Source: Heterodera schachtii (Eukaryota; Nematoda; Chromadorea; Rhabditida; Heteroderidae). Taken from it: 64,000 bases of DNA. Position 1 is the first letter of the stretch, and each line of letters starts with the position of its first letter. Shown piece by piece: positions 45,765 through 57,254 of the stretch. A program made the position numbers and the translations under genes. Where the stretch lies: NCBI GenBank assembly GCA_023374025.1, contig SIJG01000006.1, positions 1,983,102 to 2,047,101 of the forward strand, given 5' to 3'. The notes beneath the pieces were generated by a model that had not been told where the DNA came from, searched no databases, and saw only the letters and a program-made list of their open reading frames with translations.

Positions 45765-46362
45765 AAGATGAACCACTCACAGGAAGTTCAATCCGCTCAG
45801 AGACGAAAAAGGAAAAAAATTCGGAGTGTGCAAAGAGAACCTTAGATTTTTTAAAAACTTCCGCCACAAAAAATTTCTTCTTCCTAGTGATTTGAGAATT
45901 TTCTGATAAAATCTAAAAACCAAAATTCTAAGGAAAATTAATTCGACTATGTCTACAGGCGTCGTCGAAAAAAAATTTTTTTCATGAAGTGAAATTTCCT
46001 CTTTTATTTTAGGAAAAATCCATTGCAGAAGCTTACGAAATCACTAAGCAGCAGAATAAAATTTACCTTAAAATTTAATTAAAATATTTTAAAATTCAAA
46101 AAGTGTCCTTGAAAAAGATTCCAAGGGTGCGGAGCGAATCAGAGAATTTTTAAATTTTCGTCATACTATATTTATTCCCTGTAGTGTTAGAATTTTGGTG
46201 GTAAAATCTAAAATGAAAATTCTTATAAAATTAGTCCGACACTATGTTGACAGGGGGGCTGCCGTTTTTGAAAAGTGAAATTTCCTCTTATTTTTAGGAA
46301 AGAATCCGTTGCAGAAGATTACGAAATCACTAAACAGCCTGAAAAAGCTTTTTCGGCGTTAA
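45765..46362 (+). pseudogene. Extra copies of the last exons of locus C/D
   Basis: At 45765-45810 there is a damaged SxRSKTKK exon. At 46018 a terminal exon copy is frame-broken. At 46298-46362 a third copy is open and reads GKNPLQKITKSLNSLKKLFR before a stop. The flanking intron words (AAAGTGAAATTTCCTC) are also repeated. This looks like local tandem duplication of the 3' end. Confidence 0.55.
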
Positions 46363-46914
46363 AAAAAACACTAAGCAAAGGAAGTTGGAGAAAAAAAAAT
46401 GAAGAAAAGTTTGATGATTAGAGAAATAGAGTTTGTGTAAATTTTAATGATTTAACTATTTTTCTGAGGCTTTTGTTTCGGTATTTAACGAATAAAAAAC
46501 CATTTTTAGCACGAAAAAAACCATTTATTTTAAAGGCACTTTTCGTCACTGGGAATCATTATCGAGGATTCTAACTAAATTAATTACGCTACTATTTTGG
46601 TTTTCATTTTTTTGTCAATATTTATTATTTTATGAGAAAAATTCTTAACGAAAATGTAATTAAAAATAAACGAAAATTCTGCCAAAAGGATCTATTTTTA
46701 CTGTTAATTTTAACAATTGGCCTTAAAACTTACAAATTGTTAAAAAAACAAACTTTTAAGTCTTACAAAAAATTTTCCAATTACTTGAAAATAGGAGAAA
46801 TTCATCTGATAAAGTAAAAAAACTGAAGATTTCTTTTAAACATTTTATGATCTTTTAAAAAAATTTTTTGGCAAATATTTTCACTTTTTGCCATGTCTTT
46901 GTCATTATGCAATT

Positions 46915-47733
46915 ACTTACCCGAGAGCCTTTGCATCTCCGTCCTCTCCTCTTCCATCTCTCCGACTTTTGCCTTCTCAGACGAACCCTGCGGTCATTTC
47001 TCGACCGATTCATCATCCTCTTGGGAAATGACCCCAATTAGCGCCCCCCTGGTTTCAAGCGGACTTACTATTTTAAGAAGTTCCAAATTCGAGTTTTGGT
47101 CATCCTCGTACTGAATGGCCGCGGCCGGTGGTTCGACATACGGGGGAGAAGCAGGAGGAAGGGAAGGACCAACTTTGTCCTTTTTCGCCTTTTTGTACTT
47201 TTTGGGCATTTGAAATGATTGCTTAATTTAACTTTATTACCAATAGATTAAAAATAAATAAAATTATGATCAGTGATGCCATAAAGGCCACGAAATGAGG
47301 AAAATTGAAAGTATTGATTTAAAAAATGCTAATAATAAAATATATATAAATTTTAGATGTGGGGCCGGCAGAAGTCCGGCGGAAGAACATAGGTTTCTTC
47401 GGCGGCCGCCATTGTTGCGGATGTTCGGCGTGCCGCTCAGAACGCCCAAAAAAAGACGTCCCTTCGAAGGTGGAGTGTTTTGGTAGCGCCCCCTCCCCCT
47501 CCGAACTTTCCTCGATTCCCAATCATGACCTGGATGGGTTGCTGAGACCCAACAATGGTGTTTGCTGGTGGGGATGGCATTTTTGCCTTGTCCGATGAGT
47601 CGACATCCTGCTGCTCGCCGTCGTTGTCCAAAACAATGGGGGCCGAATGAGTGTCACGAGGGGAGGCGAGTGTCATTTCACTACGCGGAACGTCCGATGC
47701 CAGGGAAAAAATGGCATTGAGGATAGGTCCCAT
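46915..47733 (-). pseudogene. Fragment related to the 37.7-39.2 kb gene, with premature stop
   Basis: On the minus strand, 47209-46994 reads MPKKYKKAKKDKVGPSLPPA ... EDDESVEK then a TGA where the relative has GGG; the continuation SSEKAKVGEM matches SSEKTKVGEM of the 39-kb copy. Upstream, 47733-47437 is an open GC-richer stretch (SEMTLASPRDTHSAPIVLDN) that may be an earlier exon. The product is unrecognised. Confidence 0.45.
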
Positions 47734-48235
47734 TATTCGAGGCCATGACTCAAAAAATCCCGAATATCCTGATAATGACTAAATACCTAAGTTATGAGGA
47801 TAGGTCCCATTATTCGAGGCCGATCATGATAATGACGAAATACCTAAGATATGAGGATAGGTCCCATTATTCGAGGCCATGATCCAAAAAATCACGGGTA
47901 TCATGATAATAAAGAAAACTTAAAGAAGATAAGAAGGATAGGTCCCATTATTCGAGGCCATGTGAAATACCTAAGATATGAGGATAGGTCCCATTATTCG
48001 AGGCCATGACTCAACAAATCCCGAATATCATGATAATGATTAAATACCTAATTTATGAGGATAGGTCCCATTATTCGAAGCATGACTCAAAAAATCACAA
48101 GTACCATGATAATAAAGAAAACTTTAACCAAGATAAGAAGGATAGGTTCCATTATTCGAGGCCATGACTCAAAAAATCACGAATATCATGATAATGACTA
48201 AATACCTAAGTTATGAGGATAGCTCCCATTATTCG
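47718..48235 (+). repeat. Tandem array of GATAGGTCCCATTATTCGAG units
   Basis: Seven or so units with spacing of about 44-90 bp share GAGGATAGGTCCCATTATTC, then CATGACTCAAAAAATC and ATCATGATAATGACTAAATA. The homologous site at 26565-26640 has one unit only, so the array expanded after the block was duplicated. Confidence 0.85.
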
Positions 48236-48600
48236 AGGCCGAGATTGAAAAAAATCCTGAGACTGACTTTTCTCAAGTCATGACTCGAGACCGAAAAAAG
48301 CTCGAGCAGAACTTTAAGCCAACCATAATAAATTATTTTTTATTGTTAGAACGAATGCATTAAAAAAATTGAAAATCTGAATTTATAAAAATTATGGTCC
48401 TTTTTCGATGAAAAAAGAAAAAAATTTTTAAAGTTTTTATAACTTCAAAATATTATATAATTCTTTTGTCAACGAAAACGATTTAAAAATTAGAAATTGG
48501 ACATTTTTTATAAATTTCGGTCGATTTCTCAGCAAATCCGAAAAGTTTTTTGTTTAAAATTAAGCCAAAATTAATTAAATTTGCTATTTATTCACTTAAC

Positions 48601-48660
48601 TTAGATGATAGCACGAGCAAACGATGAAGAAGAAGAGCGGAAAAGAATGAAATGAAAAAA
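48601..48660 (+). pseudogene. Decayed copy of locus B last exon
   Basis: ACTTAG then ATGATAGCACGAGCAAACGA aligns with 26888 onwards, but the frame stops after DDSTSKR. It marks the left part of the duplicated 26.7-30.0 kb block. Confidence 0.5.
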
Positions 48661-48956
48661 AAGAATAGTGAATGATACGTGAATGTGAAGAATGGGAATG
48701 GAATGAATTTGATTGAAGATATAATTAATTCGAACCAGCTCAGATTTTTGATTGGATTCATAAAACAAGCAAAATCGAGCAAAATTTCATGTTTTACTGT
48801 AAAATTTTCAGGTTATAAAAATTATTACGAAATAAGAATTCATTTCATGGAATTTTATTTAAAGCGTATTTTCAATAATACGAATTTGTCAAAATTTTAT
48901 CATAAACCCAGGCTAAAAAGTGCAATATCTAAGAAATAATTATTTACTACAAATTA

Positions 48957-49493
48957 AAGCAATCAACATTCTGTCCACTGAATTTGCCTTCTAAGTTCAG
49001 CGTTCCGATATCAAACACTTTGGATGTTTGCCAATATAGCTTTTTGGAACCTAAAAATAATTATTTAAATTTTTTTAAAAATTTTTACTTTGATTGTGAC
49101 TTTCCATTTGCATGGAGGTGGAAATTCATCATTGCAATTCTTAATAAATAAAAAATGTTAAACTTTTTATTAATTCTTCCTTTGAATTAAATTCAATTTG
49201 TTGGCAATTAAACCATAATTATTTTAAATAATTAATTCGTAATTGATAGTAATAAAAATTTTTGTAATTTTTTTTTTTTGAATTTCTTACATGATACAAA
49301 TTCAATTTATTTAAAAATTATTATTTCTTAAATTATTTAAATATTTACGTTCATTGCGTACAGCTTTACTTTTGTCCCGACACTTGGCTTTCCAAGGCAT
49401 TTGAGGTGTCCAGAAACTGTTACAGATTGTTTTCTGCCAAAAGGATTTGCCAGTGCCATTTGCAAAAACATGGCCATGGAATTTTGAACACAT
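48957..49493 (-). pseudogene. Dead copy of the TTL gene
   Basis: Closely similar to 27444-28259 but broken: a deletion in the signal peptide right after the ATG, a one-base loss near the end of exon 1, loss of nearly all of exon 2, and a one-base deletion in the last exon (CAAACATCCAAAG versus CAAACATGCCAAAG). Conserved pieces such as VTVSGHLKC and GKPSVGTKVKLY remain readable. Confidence 0.85.
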
Positions 49494-49812
49494 TTTCACT
49501 GAAATTTAATTACATTAAAAAAAGTTATAATTATTTCTTTATATTTAAAATAAAAATAAGTACAAATAAAATAATTAATATTTCCAAGATTAAATGCGTT
49601 CTTTTTGTAAAATTTCGTTATCTTTTGAAAATTTTATTTCAATCTTTGAAAATATCTAATTTTATTTCTCATTAAGTCCCACAAAAATATAAATTTTATT
49701 AAAATTTAAAAAGATTATTTGAAATCATATTATAAAATATTTTATTAATAAATTAAATATAAGTTTTTAAATCACCAAATGTAAAACTAACGTCATTTTT
49801 ATGCCTTTATAC

Positions 49813-50721
49813 CAGGGGTGGAGCGCGCACAAAAAAATCCCGCGGTCGCGGATCGCGGATTAATTTGCCGCGGTCGCGGATCGCGGATTTAAAATCCCGC
49901 AGTCGCGGATCGCGCATCGCGGATTCAATTTGCCGCGGTCGCGGATCGCGCAAAAAAATTGCCGCGAATCGCGTATCGCGGATCGCGGTCGCGCATTTTT
50001 GTTTCAATTTTTTAAACTATTTTTTGCACTTTTTAAAAAAAAATTTATATAAATAAATTAAAATTTTTAGAATATTTTTGGGAAGAGAATATTACACCTT
50101 TTTTGCGACGTGTTTTTTCAAAAATTTTTGAGAACATGGGGGAGGGGTCAGGCGGTGCCGATAGGCGCCGCCGGCGAAATTTTTGTAATTTTAAAGTGAT
50201 TTGTTAAAAATTTTGTACAAAAAATGGCCAAATTTAGTGATTTTGAGGCAAATTTGTCAAGAAAAATATGCATTTTTAGGCCCGGCGGTGCCGGTAGGCG
50301 CCGCCGGGAAATTTTTGAAAATTTGAGTGCAACTTGCTAAAAAATTTTGTATAAAAAAATGACCTTTTTTTATTTAGAACAAATTTTTCCAAAGAGTATT
50401 AAATATTTGGTCGACTCCAACTAGGGAAAATTGGAATTTAATTGAATTTTTGGGAAAAATTATCCATTTTCCATAAATTTCTTCTTATTTTTTAAATAAT
50501 TTCAATATAAAACAATCGCTTCAAAAAAAAATTTCTTTTTAAAATTGTAACCAAAATTGCCGCGGATTCAAAAATTCCGCGGATCGCGCATCGCGGATTT
50601 AAAATCCCGCAGTCGCGGATCGCGCATCGCGGATTCAAATTACCGCGGTCGCGAATCGCGGATCGCGGAAAAAAAATGCCGCGAATCGCGGATCGCGGAT
50701 CGCGGTCGCGCTCCACCCCTG
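49813..50721. mobile_element. Non-autonomous hAT-like element, 909 bp, with CGCGGATCGCGG subterminal repeats
   Basis: Terminal inverted repeat CAGGGGTGGAGCGCG at both ends and a perfect 8-bp target duplication CTTTATAC at 49805-49812 and 50722-50729. The allele without insertion is visible at 28580-28600. Sub-terminal zones (49840-49996 and 50558-50710) are arrays of GCGGATCGCGG and GCGGTCGCGG words, extremely CpG-rich in this genome. The centre holds two units of the GGCGGTGCCGATAGGCGC repeat. No transposase is present. Confidence 0.9.
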
Positions 50722-50934
50722 CTTTATACCATGCACAATTTTGTTTTCTTCAAAAGAATGAATAAGCGGTAAAAGAAATGCTTTCATATAATTGAAAAAC
50801 TTTTTATTTAATCATAAATGTATGATTCATTAAAACCTAGCATTCCAATTCCTTGTCAAAAAAAAGAAAAATTTTGTTTCGAAATATATCATTCTCAGAA
50901 TAATGCGAATTAATGAATAGAGAATTAATAGACA

Positions 50935-51243
50935 GTTGTGGCCCCATTAAATTTTGCTATTTGTAAGTTCTTGATTTTTGGTTTCTAAACTTCTATTTGC
51001 ATTTTGGCTCGATATTTATTTATTTTTTCTGATTACTCTTGTGGCCCCATTAAATTTTGCTATTTGTAAGTTCTTGATTTTTGGTTTCTAAACTTCTATT
51101 TGCATTTTGGCTCGATATTTATTTATTTTTTCTGATTACTCTTGTGGCCCCATTAAATTTTGCTATTTGTAAGTTCTTGATTTTTGGTTTCTAAACTTCT
51201 ATTTGCATTTTGGCTCGATATTTATTTATTTTTTCTGATTACT
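50935..51243 (+). repeat. Three tandem copies of a 103-bp unit
   Basis: Units start TTGTGGCCCCATTAAATTTT at about 50935, 51038 and 51141 and are almost identical. They are part of a 1.35-kb insertion relative to the 28.8-kb block. Confidence 0.9.
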
Positions 51244-51284
51244 CCGTTATATGCCTAAAAATTATATTTTTTAAATTTTATATT

Positions 51285-51435
51285 GTTCACTGTCGGATTG
51301 TCCACTTTTGTCGTATTGTCCTCACTGTCGGATTGTCCAACTGTCGGATTGTCCACTGTCGAATTGTGCACTGTCGGATAGTCCGTCCAGTCACGGTTGG
51401 GCGCCGCTTCGCTGCGCCAACCGCTCTGTTTCAAT
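51285..51435 (+). repeat. CTGTCGGATTGTCCA repeats and a GC-rich hairpin
   Basis: Five or so short direct repeats (CTGTCGGATTGTCCA and variants) are followed by a hairpin with arms GGTTGGGCGC and GCGCCAACC. I cannot assign a class. Confidence 0.6.
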
Positions 51436-51483
51436 TTTTTTTAAATGATATAAAAAATTGTTTAAAATAACTTCTTTCCATCG

Positions 51484-52135
51484 CGCTTTCCGTTTTCTTC
51501 TCTCCTATTCTCATTCAATCTCTCTCTCAATCTTTCTCTCTATTTTTCTATTTCCCTCTCACCATTTCTCTTTTTCTATCTCACTCTCCTCCCTCTCTTT
51601 TTCTTTCTTTATCTATCACTCACTCACTCACTCACTCTCTCTATTTTCTTTCTATCTCTGTCTCTCTTCTCTACGTCTCCATCTTCTTTTCTCTCCTTTC
51701 TTCTCTTTCTCTCTTCACCCTCTCTCTCTTTTTCTTTCTCACACTCACTCTTTCTCTCTCTATCTATTTTTCTCTCTCTCCTCTTTCTCTCTCTCTCTGT
51801 CTTTCTTTCTCTCTCTTACTCTCTACCTCTTCCTCTTCTCTCCTTTCTTCTCTTTATTCTCTTTCTTTTCCTTCTTTTCCTTCTCTTTCTCTGTATTTCT
51901 CTCTCTCTTATCTCTCTCCTAACTCTCATTTCCCCCTTCTACGCTCTCTCACTCTTTCAATCTCTTCCTCTCTTCCCTTCTCTCCTCACTCTCTTCCACT
52001 TTTTCTCTGTCTTCACATCACTCTCTCTCTCTCTCATTTCCTCCTTTTCTTTGATCTACTCACTCTTTCGCTTCCTCTCTTCACTTCCCTCTGCACTCTA
52101 TTGCTCCTCTCTTCTCTCCTCCTTTATCTCTCCTT
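51484..52135 (+). repeat. 650-bp polypyrimidine (CT-rich) tract
   Basis: Almost pure C/T with TCTCTC and CACTCACTCA runs. The open frames through it are low-complexity artefacts. Confidence 0.9.
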
Positions 52136-52139
52136 GAAA

Positions 52140-53780
52140 ACAAAAAGAGAAAACAAGACTGACTTTTGAAATATGCATTTTTATGAAGTAAAATTTTCTT
52201 TTATTCTTTTTCTAACGTTCTGAAAAGCCAAGCCAATTTAACTTGATCAAAAAAGGGGCGGAGCTTCGTCTCACATAGTATATAGTAAGGGATAATTAGT
52301 TAACAAAAAATAGAATTTTTGAAATTAACCAAAATTTAATTCAAAATGCTTATTGTTTTTTAAATTAGTGGCTTACATGGAATGCATTTCAACGGGTTTC
52401 AATTTGCACACAAATTAAATATGCGGCGTTTTAAAATTGACCTTTTAAAATTTTATAAAGAAACCTTCTCAAAAAATTTATTGTTCATAATAATAATAAT
52501 CATGGTAATATCGATGAATGTTATTAGAGAATTTTATCTGGTTACTATGTATATAAAATAAAGTAATTATAAAAATAATTTTTAATTTATAAATGGCAAA
52601 AATAACAACTTTCTCTGAGTCCATTCAATATTATTAATAAATAAGCATTTTCTTATGTAAACAATAAAATTAAATTCTCAGATTTTTCGTGTCCCCTTCT
52701 CATTCTCAATTTTTGAGTCTCGTGAAATTTTCGGCCCGGAATAACTATTAATTATTTGTTTGTTTATTTTACTTTAATTTCTAATTAAATGGCCTTAGCA
52801 TTTTTGAAAAAAAATGTGTTAGGTTGAATTTGTAGCCAAGCACATTGCCACAAAAACGTAAATTCAAAATATATAAAACTTTGTTTAAGTTTTCATATTA
52901 TTAGTTACGCTACTATTTTGGGTTTCCTTACTATTTTATTAATATTTTTATTTATGAGAAATTCTTTACGAAAATGCAATTAAAAAAACAAAAAATATTG
53001 GCCAAAAGATATATTTTTACTGTTAAGATAAAAAAAAATAACGAATTACTTAATAATAGCATAAAACTACCCACAAAAAAGAACCCTATTGAACTCAACA
53101 ATACATTTAAAAAACTTTAATTTTATTATGGCTTAAAGATGTAGCTAAGCTTATTGTGCCAAAAATGAAACATTTAAAAATACATAAAAATTGTTGTTTA
53201 AATTTTCATTTTCTTTTATTATTAATTGAAATTTATTTTAATTTTAACGGAAATTCTTTTCTTATTATTAGTTCTAAAGGTTTTTTCTTATATTTTAACG
53301 AAAAACTCTTTTCTCTATTATATTATTAAAAATATATTTTATTTTATAATATACATATACAATTGTACAATTTGAATTTACATTTATTTTAATAAAAATT
53401 TCATACATCAATGAATTGGACAAACGTAAATTGATTTCGTTTACATAAAATAATTGAATATCAGCATCAATTTATATTTTTCCATTAAAAATGTATACCA
53501 GTTATACAAATATTAATATTTTTATTTCTACTTTTTTGCATATGGCTTAATTTTAATTCTTCATTCTACTCTCGTCAAGGAATGCCATTGGAAAAATTAT
53601 AAAATTTTGCTTATCCCTAATTGATTTTTTGATTCTCATGACAAATATATATCCATAAATTTTTCTTATAATTCATCATAAAATAATTCATTTTTTATAA
53701 TTTTTAAAATTTTTATTTATTCCTAAAATAAATGCTAAATAATTTTTCACAAAATAGTTAATTTTTAAAATTAAAAAAGC
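52140..53780. other. Duplicated spacer upstream of locus E
   Basis: From about 52290 it aligns with 28850-29900. No gene seen. Confidence 0.55.
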
Positions 53781-53789
53781 AGTATTTCA

Positions 53790-53931
53790 ATGCATTATTA
53801 CCAACTTGGCTTCCATATTTTGCTTTTTTCTATAATTTGTCTGTTGTATCAAACACATGGGCACGAAAACGATGAGGCTTACACTGGCTATGAAGGTGTC
53901 GTGGAAAAATACATGCATGACATCGGAAAGG
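53790..53931 (+). pseudogene. Locus E: orphan signal-peptide exon
   Basis: The exon is open and of the same length (142 nt, phase 1) as exon 1 of loci C and D (LGFHILLFSIICLLYQTHG) with a shared upstream region. Its donor reads GGTCTGT rather than GGTTTGT. Downstream I find no exon 2 or UIM exon: sequence passes into a copy of the locus C 3' flank. This is a deletion remnant or a donor of a signal peptide to some unseen exon. Confidence 0.6.
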
Positions 53932-54207
53932 GTCTGTGCATTTAATTTATATTAAGCAGATAATTAATCATTGATTTAACTATTATAAAATTTATTCTAA
54001 ATGCCTTAGGTTCATTAGCATTTTAATTGGGGAAAATTAATCAGTGTTTTAGTATTTAGGTAAAAATCTTAAGAAGAAAAAATTAAGCAAATCTGATCAT
54101 AAGTTTAATGTTCATCAGAAAATGATCAGTAGGTTAATTATTTTTTTGTCAGCATTTTTTATTTTATGAGTAAATTATTAATGAAAATGAAATTTAAAAA
54201 ACGGAAA

Positions 54208-54378
54208 ATTTTGCCAAATGAATCGATTTTAACTGTTAATTACAAAAATTTGTAAAAATGTTTAAAAAGGTGTTTAAAAAAACCGACTTTTAATTTTGCC
54301 AAATGAATCGATTTTAACTGTAAATTACAAAAATTTGTAAAAATGTTTAAAAAGGTGTTTAAAAAAACCGACTTTTAA
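54208..54378 (+). repeat. Two tandem copies of an 84-bp unit
   Basis: Both units contain GCCAAATGAATCGATTTTAA and AAAAAAACCGACTTTTAA. Confidence 0.75.
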
Positions 54379-55279
54379 GTGTTATAAAAATTTTCAAATA
54401 CTTCAAAAAAGGATGAAATTCATCCGGTAAAGTAAAAAGCATTGAAGAGTTTTTTTTTATATTTTAGGCTCTTTAAAAAATATTTTTTGGCAAAATTTTC
54501 ACTTTTTGCTATGTTTATAGTCACTATGCATTTATTACTTTGGGATTTTTCGGAACTAAAAAGAAAAAAGACTGTATTTAAAACTGAATGTTCAACAAAA
54601 AACATTTTGTTTTTAATTTTTCACTGATGATTTTTTATTTTGGGATTTTTCGGAACTAAAAAACCTCATTATATATTTATCGCAATGCTTATTTGCAGTA
54701 TTTTAGCATAAATCAATCTGTCGAAAATTATAATTTATAAAATATATTTTATTAAATGGAACAATGAAAAACATTAAAAAAATTTTATATAAATTTTTTA
54801 CTAAATATATCAAAAAATTATTCAATGGGCGTTTCATAAAAATAATTTCATTTATTTAAAATATTATATTAAAAGTGCCAAAATTATAAATTTAACAAAA
54901 TGTGCATTTCACGAGTCTTTTAAAAAAGAGAAATTAATTATTATTTTTTTTATTAATGTGCTACCCATTCTTAATAATTGCCACCTTTAATAAGAATTAA
55001 ATTTTTGAGTAAAAATTTAGTTTATTATAACTGTCTTGAATAAATCTTTATCGCCATGCTGGCTTTTTGTGTTCGTTTCTATTAATTTGAAAATGTTTTT
55101 AAATGAGTTGTAAAATTGACTTTTATTTCAATAAAAAAATTGATGCTTAGAAACCAAAATTTATGAAAACTAATTAATTTTTTTCCAGTATTTCTTTTTT
55201 ATCATTTAATAAAAAAATTTTCAAACAATTACTTTATATAATTTAACTTTTATAATATCTGAATTCGCCCAAATTGATG

Positions 55280-55392
55280 GATTTATGAAACGCCCTGGCC
55301 GTTTTATGAAACGCCCATGTTGGCGGCGGATTTATAAAACGATCTGGCGGATTTATGAAACGATCTGGCGGATTTATGAAACGCCTATTTAG
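55280..55392 (+). repeat. Short tandem repeat GGATTTATGAAACG
   Basis: About five units of TTTATGAAACG(A/C) separated by CTGGCGGA. An isolated unit lies near 54828. Confidence 0.7.
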
Positions 55393-55876
55393 CGGAGGCC
55401 GCGGGGAGGGGTGAAATACACTCCTAAGGATAAGGTTTTTCGAAGATGAGTGATATGTAGTTGGCTGTTGATATAAAAATTTTATGCTCAATTAAAAATT
55501 TATTTTACATTATGCCACAAAATTAAAAATACTTTAAATTATTATTTTTAGGGAAAAGAAATATTTTCTAATTGAATTACTAAATTTAATTCTAAATTAA
55601 TAATCGACACTCGTATTTTGCATGTATAAATGATACGGACAAAATATGGATATCGATGTAATTCACCACCCCCTCTTAAATTGTGGCATTTTTTCAGCCT
55701 CAAAATTTGAAAAAAAATATGTTTCCAATTAAATTATTAAATAATTCTACATAAATATATTCTAAACTATTCATAGGCACTTTTTCAAAATCTTTGATTA
55801 AAAATATGTGTATTTTAGGTTTAAATGATAACATAGAAAAGATATGGATATAGAAGTAATTCAGCATCCTTTTATA

Positions 55877-57240
55877 AAATCGTGGCAATTTTCTCAGTCC
55901 CTCAATCAATGGCATTGACAAAAATATAAATTTTATACAAATTTTAATTTTTGATTATATAAAAACATAAATTCATTTTCTTCATTTCACTGAAAATAAT
56001 AAATTATACAAATATTATAAAAATATATAATAATCAGGGCTGTCAAAAATATGCAAATGCATTTTTTTCCTGACTTCTCCATTCTCTGAATAGTAGGAAA
56101 AACACTTTCTTTTTTGTTTTTGCGTATAAAAATCGGGACTTTTATTCGCATATTTTTGCATATTTGGCCATTTTTCGTCAAATGTTTTCCTGGTTTGAAT
56201 ATCCCTTAACAAAAAATTTGATTATGGCAAAAATTAAATCCAAATCTGAATGGCTGCGCGAGTGGGTAAACAGTGAACTTCACTGCCAAAAATTTTGAGA
56301 AATTTTTGATTTGAATTGCAAAAACAAGCGATAAAATTTATTAGGAATAAATTGTTTTAATTAATTTGCACCCCTAATTTTCAACTTTTTTTTTGTGCAT
56401 ATTTGATGCATATTTCACGAATTTAGTTGCATATTTATGCGCATATTTTGGCCATTTTTTATGCATATTTTTGACAGCCCTGATAATAATAATTTTCTTA
56501 ATCTTAGTCAATTTTTTAAGACATTACGGCTTTTCATATTTCAATTCTTTAACAGTTTTTGTACAATAATAATTAACATCTAAATTACACAATTATTCTT
56601 TCATTTTTAGTTTTTCGAGAAAAATTGAGAAAAAAAATAATTGAAAAATATGTTTGCTTTTTAAAAAAATCGTGGCAATTTTCTCAGCCCCTCAATCAAT
56701 GGCATTGGCAAAAATATAGATTTTTTATAGAATTTTATTTTTGATTGTATAATAACATAAATTCATTTTCTTCATTTCATTGAAAATAATAAATTATACA
56801 AATATTATAAAAAATATATATAATATTTTTTTTAGTCTAAGTCAATTTTCAAAAATTCATATTTCAATTCTTTAACAGTTTTTGTACAATAATAATTAAC
56901 ATCTAAATTACAGAATTAGTTTTGCATTTAGTTTTCCGCGAAAAATTGATAAAAAAAATAATTGAAAAATTTATTTCCTTTTAAAAAAATCGTGGCAATT
57001 TTCTCAGCCCCTCAATCAATGGCATATTGGCAAAAATATAGATTTTTTATACAAATTTTATTTTCGCTTGTATAATAACATAAATTCATTTTCTTCATTT
57101 CATTGAAAATAATAAATTATACAAATATTATAAAATATCTTATAATATTTTTTAATCCTTGTCAATTTTTTAAAATATTACGGCTTTTCATATTTCAATT
57201 GTTTAACAATTTTTATATTTATTAAAAAATTATATACAAT
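55877..57240 (+). repeat. Three tandem copies of a 320-bp unit upstream of locus F
   Basis: Units begin AATCGTGGCAATTTTCTCAG at about 55879, 56669 and 56989. The first is lengthened by the hAT-like insertion at 56035-56482, so the tandem duplication came first. The third runs into the start of locus F. Confidence 0.85.
56035..56482. mobile_element. Non-autonomous hAT-like element (family CAGGGYTGTC), copy 2
   Basis: Ends CAGGGCTGTCAAAAAT and ATTTTTGACAGCCCTG; target duplication ATAATAAT at 56027-56034 and 56483-56490. At 448 bp it is the inverse-orientation relative of 4754-5200, sharing CACTGTTTACCCACTCGCGC inside. Confidence 0.85.
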
Positions 57241-57245
57241 TTTAG
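57241..57245 (+). promoter_or_regulatory. Probable trans-splice acceptor of locus F
   Basis: TTTAG nine bases upstream of the ATG with AT-rich sequence before it and no coding exon upstream. Confidence 0.45.
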
Positions 57246-57254
57246 GGCCAACCA

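Noticed and set aside
49807..50772. Arg/Asp-rich open frames (SRIADLKSRSRGSRIA type)
   Set aside because: They are translations of the CGCGGATCGCGG sub-terminal arrays of the hAT-like element, present in several frames on both strands.
51458..51922. 154-residue Ser/Leu/Phe-rich open frame
   Set aside because: It is the translation of a polypyrimidine tract, with no complexity and no coding signature.
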